This document shows positions 30,944 to 34,245 of a stretch of DNA of 34,245 nucleotides, one piece after another (positions within the stretch are counted from its first letter, which is position 1; every line of letters begins with the position of its first letter). This DNA comes from Marinobacterium arenosum (GTDB taxonomy: Bacteria > Pseudomonadota > Gammaproteobacteria > Pseudomonadales > Balneatricaceae): positions 1 to 34,245 of the forward strand of contig NZ_JAILYN010000048.1 of assembly GCF_019795155.1 (NCBI RefSeq). The letters run 5' to 3'. The notes beneath the pieces are model-generated. The model was not told the origin of the DNA. It was given only the letters and a program-made list of their open reading frames with translations, and did not search any database. The position numbers and the translations under genes were made by a program.

Positions 30944-31951
30944 ATGAAGAAGATTTTGAAAGGGTTCAGCTTGAAAGCGGCGGCTGCCACCACTCTGATG
31001 TCTGGTGCACTGTTGTCCGGTTCGGTGCAGGCAGAGACCCTGCTGCGAATTGCCACCACCCATGCGCCGGATCAGTATGCTTCCGAAGTGATGCAGCAGG
31101 TCAAAAAAGAGCTGGAAGGGGCCGGGGTGGACTTGAAAGTGAAACTCTATATGGCCAGCCAACTCGGCTCCGGCGAACAGCTGATGGGCGAGGCGGTACG
31201 TGGCACCATCGATATCGTACACGCCTTCGTTTACAGCCATAAGGACCCGGTACTGGAGATCAACTCGTTACCCTATCTGGTCTCCAGCTATGACGAGATG
31301 GAGAAGGTGTTCAGCCCAGGCTCCAACTTCTACAACCTGTTCGAACAGCGGATGGATAACCTGGGGCTGAAACTGCTGGGCATTACCGGCGAGGGCTTTA
31401 TCGGTGTGATGTCCTCCTCGGTACCGGAAAACTATCGCACCACCGGTGAGAAGGGCCAGAATATCCGCGTATGGAGCGCCCAGGCCGCCAAACTGGCGAC
31501 CAAGGATCTGGGCTACAAGACCACCACCATCGACTGGGGTGATGCCTTCCCGGCGATTCAGCAGGGGGTGGTCGACGGCATGATCGGTGCGACGCCTGAA
31601 GCCACCTATACCACCTTCAAGGAGGCGATCAGCCACTACGTGCCGTACAACGCCTTCGTCGAAAACACCGCCTACTACGCCAGCAATAAAACCTGGCAGA
31701 AAAAGCTCAACGACGAGCAACGTAAAGTGGTGAAAGATGTCTTCACCCGGGCGTCGGCCGGCTTTGTCGACTGGAGCCGCAAAAACGACGCCGCCAACCT
31801 GGAAAAACTGCAGGCATTCGGCGTGGAGGTACTGCCATTGAGCGATGCCGAGCGTAGCGCGATCGCCCAAGAGATCCGCACGAAAACCTGGCCGAAGCTG
31901 GAGCAGCGGCTGGGCAAGGATATCCTCGATAAGATCGTCGCCGACCTCTGA
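30944..31951 (+). CDS. TRAP transporter substrate-binding protein, DctP family (second system)
   Basis: The 335-residue periplasmic receptor has a Sec signal peptide (residues 1-30, SGSVQA cleavage). The mature part shows the DctP pattern: LRIATTHAPDQYASEV, YMASQLGSGEQLMGEAVRGT, the arginine-bearing segment KGQNIRVWSAQAAKLATKDL, and FPAIQQGVVDGMIGATPEA. A good GCGGAG precedes the ATG. It is only distantly like the first receptor (3043-4068), so the two systems probably take different acids. It heads a receptor, small permease, large permease set. Location beside gbc genes gives only weak evidence for a betaine-related ligand. Confidence 0.92.
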   Translation: MKKILKGFSLKAAAATTLMSGALLSGSVQAETLLRIATTHAPDQYASEVMQQVKKELEGAGVDLKVKLYMASQLGSGEQLMGEAVRGTIDIVHAFVYSHKDPVLEINSLPYLVSSYDEMEKVFSPGSNFYNLFEQRMDNLGLKLLGITGEGFIGVMSSSVPENYRTTGEKGQNIRVWSAQAAKLATKDLGYKTTTIDWGDAFPAIQQGVVDGMIGATPEATYTTFKEAISHYVPYNAFVENTAYYASNKTWQKKLNDEQRKVVKDVFTRASAGFVDWSRKNDAANLEKLQAFGVEVLPLSDAERSAIAQEIRTKTWPKLEQRLGKDILDKIVADL

Positions 31952-32103
31952 CGGTCCTATTCTCCGGCGCCCGCTCGCCAGTCGATTCACGGCCCGGCTG
32001 GCCGGGGCGCCGGCTTTTACCTTTGATCAACTATTGATAAGCCGCTGACCGCAGGTTGGCGTTATATATCGTCGTTTTCCAATAATAAAAAGAGTACGAG
32101 TGT

Positions 32104-32652
32104 ATGCATCTGAATATACCGCGGCCACTCGGCAAGCTGGTGAGTATTCTGCTTGGTATCAAGCACTATCTGCTGGCGATATCCAGCCTGATTTTGGCCT
32201 TCGTGTTTTTTGCTGTGGTTATCCTGCGCTATCTGTTCGAAGCGGATCTTTTCGCCTATGAAGAGTGGGTGCTGATGATCGCGTTCTGGATCTATTTTCT
32301 GGGCGGCGCATTGGGCAGTTATGAAAATACCCATGTCAAAGCCGACTTCCTGCTGTCGCTGATCGATAATGTGCGCACCAAATGGCTGGTGGTCAATTTT
32401 ACTATTCTGGTCGAGGTACTAATTGGTGTCGTGCTGACCTACTGGGGTTGGCTGATGCTGGCCGAAGAACTCGCCGCCTATCCGCACTGGCAGACCACGA
32501 CAGGGCTGGAACTGCCGTTCGTTATTCCCAAGCTCGGCATCTTTGTCGGTTTCCTGCTGATGACCTTCTACACCGCGTTGCACCTTTACAGCGGGCTGCG
32601 TGACGGGCCGAGCCCGGCCTGGGAAGCCGACGAAGCACCGCCGCATATCTGA
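32104..32652 (+). CDS. TRAP transporter small permease, DctQ family (second system)
   Basis: The 182-residue inner-membrane protein has four hydrophobic helices (about 16-40, 52-72, 88-112, 132-158). The segment LRYLFEADLFAYEEWVLMIAFWIYFLG carries the DctQ glutamate-tryptophan motif. The conserved acidic and aromatic residues of the second helix are in place. It follows the receptor by 152 bases and precedes the large permease by 37. The C-terminus is short and acidic and cytosolic. Confidence 0.9.
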   Translation: MHLNIPRPLGKLVSILLGIKHYLLAISSLILAFVFFAVVILRYLFEADLFAYEEWVLMIAFWIYFLGGALGSYENTHVKADFLLSLIDNVRTKWLVVNFTILVEVLIGVVLTYWGWLMLAEELAAYPHWQTTTGLELPFVIPKLGIFVGFLLMTFYTALHLYSGLRDGPSPAWEADEAPPHI

Positions 32653-32689
32653 ACACAGCTGCCAAGCAAAGAACTAACGGGAAAAAATC

Positions 32690-33979
32690 ATGTTGATTAT
32701 GCTGACACTTCTGGTGATCTGTGTTGCGCTGGTGGCGGGCATTCCGGTGCCGTTCGCCTTCGGCCTGGCGCTGATCTATATGTCGCTGACCGGTGATCAT
32801 GATCCGGCCGGCTTCCTGACCTCCGGCCACTGGCGGATGAATGTGCTGGTGCTGCTGGCCATTCCGCTGTTCATCATGGCGGGAACCATCATGGAGCGGG
32901 GCAAGATCGCCCAGCCGCTGGTGGAATTGGCCGAGCTGTTTGTCGGCCGTTTCAAAGGCGGTATCTCCTATGCCGCCGTCGGTGCCAGCGCCATCTTCGG
33001 CTCCATTGCCGGTAGCGCCACCGCCACGCTGACCTGTATCGGCAGCATCATGATGCCGCAGCTGCGCAAGGCCAACTATCCGGAAGGGCTGTCGGCGGCG
33101 CTGATTACCAATGCCGCACCGCTGGGGCTGCTGATTCCGCCCAGCGCGATCCAGATCATCTATGCCTGGGTCACCCGGCAGTCGGTACTGAAATGCTTCC
33201 TGGCCACTATCGTGCCGGGCATCATCCTGGTGATCCTGCTGTGCATCGTTAACTTCCTGATGCTGCGCAAACATAACGATATCAAGGTACTGCCGCCGAG
33301 CGACGATTTCGGCGGCGAGGTGGTCAGGAAAGGGCGCTTCGCGCTGCCGGCGTTGCTGATGCCGTTCATGATCCTCGGCGGTATCTACGGCGGTATCATG
33401 ACGCCGACCGAAGCGGCAGGTATCGCCGTGGTCTACGCGATTCCGGTGGGCTTCTTTATCTACCGCGGGCTCAATAAAGACAACTTCAAAGAGGCGTTGG
33501 TACAGTCCGCCACCACCACCGGGGTGGTGATGGTGATGTTCTTCATGGTGATGATCGTCAGCCGGCTGATGATCTTCGAGGATATCCCCGGCCTGGCCCA
33601 GGAGCTGATCTTCTCGGTATCCGACAACCCGATCGTGGTGCTGATCATGATCAACGTGGTGATGATTCTGATCGGCATGCTGATGGACGACGTCAGCGGG
33701 GTGCTGCTGGCGTCGCCGCTGCTGTTCCCGATCGTCACCGAGCTGGGCGTCGATCCGATCCAGTTCGCCGCCATCGTCGGCGTCAATCTGGGTATGGGCA
33801 ATATCACGCCGCCCACCGCACCGTTGCTCTATCTGGGATCACGAGTCACCAACGTACGGGTCAGCGCGATGCTGAAGCCGACCCTGATCATGATCCTGTT
33901 CGCCTGGATTCCGACCCTGATCATCACCACCTATGTACCGCAGGTCTCGCTGTTCCTGCCGCAGTTGCTGCTCGGTTGA
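32690..33979 (+). CDS. TRAP transporter large permease, DctM family (second system)
   Basis: The 429-residue integral membrane protein is the transport subunit of the second TRAP system. It has about 12 helices and the family motifs GSIAGSATATLTCIG, LIPPSAIQIIYAWVTRQSV, MTPTEAAGIAVVY and MDDVSGVLLASPLLFP. It starts at the ATG with a modest GGGA site and ends with a short gap before terminator hairpins. Its sequence is paralogous to the DctM at 4856-6151. Confidence 0.94.
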   Translation: MLIMLTLLVICVALVAGIPVPFAFGLALIYMSLTGDHDPAGFLTSGHWRMNVLVLLAIPLFIMAGTIMERGKIAQPLVELAELFVGRFKGGISYAAVGASAIFGSIAGSATATLTCIGSIMMPQLRKANYPEGLSAALITNAAPLGLLIPPSAIQIIYAWVTRQSVLKCFLATIVPGIILVILLCIVNFLMLRKHNDIKVLPPSDDFGGEVVRKGRFALPALLMPFMILGGIYGGIMTPTEAAGIAVVYAIPVGFFIYRGLNKDNFKEALVQSATTTGVVMVMFFMVMIVSRLMIFEDIPGLAQELIFSVSDNPIVVLIMINVVMILIGMLMDDVSGVLLASPLLFPIVTELGVDPIQFAAIVGVNLGMGNITPPTAPLLYLGSRVTNVRVSAMLKPTLIMILFAWIPTLIITTYVPQVSLFLPQLLLG

Positions 33980-34065
33980 GGCTGTTTCAAGCTCGGTCGA
34001 GGAAACAGAGGTTTTGATTAAGGTGCTACGACATTTCGCAGGGAGGGGATAGGTATTTGGGTTCG

Positions 34066-34094
34066 GATTCGGAGCGGGCAGGGTGCTCCGAATC
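34066..34094 (+). terminator. First hairpin behind the second TRAP operon
   Basis: GATTCGGAGC (34066-34075) pairs perfectly with GCTCCGAATC (34085-34094), loop 9 bases. No T-tract follows directly; the next hairpin supplies it. Confidence 0.55.
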
Positions 34095-34103
34095 GGTCAC
34101 TTG

Positions 34104-34128
34104 GGCAGCCGCGAGGCTGCCTTTTTTT
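34104..34128 (+). terminator. Intrinsic terminator of the second TRAP operon
   Basis: GGCAGCC (34104-34110) pairs with GGCTGCC (34115-34121) around GCGA and is followed by seven T residues (34122-34128). It is a textbook terminator, and also the kind of site at which group IIC introns insert. Confidence 0.92.
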
Positions 34129-34130
34129 GT

Positions 34131-34245
34131 GTGTGCGCCAGGCATGGCGCGTAGCGCCTTGACTGGCGCTGTTCCGGTACGCGTGGTGGCGGCCGGATGA
34201 CTTGGTGGTGAAAGTCCACTGTCGGCCCGGCAAGGGGAACGATTA
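34131..34245 (+). mobile_element. Probable group II (class C) intron, 5' end only
   Basis: Directly after the terminator T-tract the sequence turns to GTGTGCGCCAGGCATGGCGC, then later GGTGGTGAAAGTCCACTGTC and a GGGGAACGATTA end. The start GUGUG, the GC(A)TG-GCGC pairing, the GUGAAAGUCCAC-type stem and the GAACGATTA stretch are what I know from the start of domain I in bacterial group II introns that carry a reverse transcriptase/maturase. The intron's reading frame and 3' end lie beyond the window. The exact first base may be 34129, 34131 or 34133. Confidence 0.68.

Noticed and set aside
1-34245. CRISPR arrays, tRNA or rRNA genes, prophage or defence genes
   Set aside because: No regularly spaced repeats, cloverleaf-like sequences, rRNA segments or phage-like gene blocks were seen; every sizeable gene has a metabolic, transport or regulatory identity except the edge elements.

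Overview
The window looks like chromosomal DNA of a marine-type gammaproteobacterium (Oceanospirillales/Pseudomonas-like). Coding DNA is GC-rich, intergenic spacers are AT-rich, genes have ordinary Shine-Dalgarno sites, and several proteins resemble the Pseudomonas methylamine and betaine genes I know (GbdR, DgcA, DgcB, GbcA, GbcB, creatinase). The taxonomic placement is an inference from family resemblance; no search was run.

Layout. (1) 1-1306: the C-terminal end of an ISL3-type transposase, then thiS-thiG on the minus strand with a terminator. (2) 1736-6151: a creatinase with every checked active-site residue, followed by a three-gene TRAP transporter. (3) 6508-8744: a 37-residue one-helix protein, a sodium:solute symporter and a GcvR-like double-ACT protein. 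(4) 8741-13285, minus strand: a LysR regulator, a GATase1/AraC regulator, glutathione-independent formaldehyde dehydrogenase fdhA and a second LysR regulator. (5) 13689-23016, plus strand: gbdR, then a degenerate M19 dipeptidase-like protein, a DUF5943/V4R-like protein, dgcA, dgcB and two ETF-like subunits. (6) 23656-25224: a BCCT betaine-type transporter, then an unknown 81-residue protein. (7) 25809-26800: a MerR regulator and a flavodoxin-fold quinone reductase, separated by a long-spacer MerR-type promoter. (8) 26975-29743: divergent gbcA and gbcB. (9) 29979-30344: a secreted histidine-rich protein. (10) 30944-33979: a second complete TRAP transporter. (11) 34066-34245: terminator hairpins and, immediately behind them, what looks like the 5' end of a group IIC intron running out of the window.

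How it works together. Glycine betaine enters by the BCCT carrier, GbcAB demethylates it to dimethylglycine, and DgcAB demethylates that to sarcosine, with electrons probably passing through the linked ETF-like pair and DgcB to quinone. Creatine, possibly imported by the adjacent TRAP system, is cleaved by creatinase to sarcosine and urea. Both branches meet at sarcosine. Formaldehyde released by demethylation is oxidised by FdhA. GbdR is the expected activator; a second GATase1/AraC regulator and two LysR regulators may sense other intermediates. No sarcosine oxidase, urease or serine hydroxymethyltransferase is in the window, so the last steps must be encoded elsewhere.

The less-described parts are the creatinase-TRAP unit, the 37-residue symporter partner, the MerR-quinone reductase promoter, recurring intergenic motifs and a possible structured RNA behind the dgc operon.
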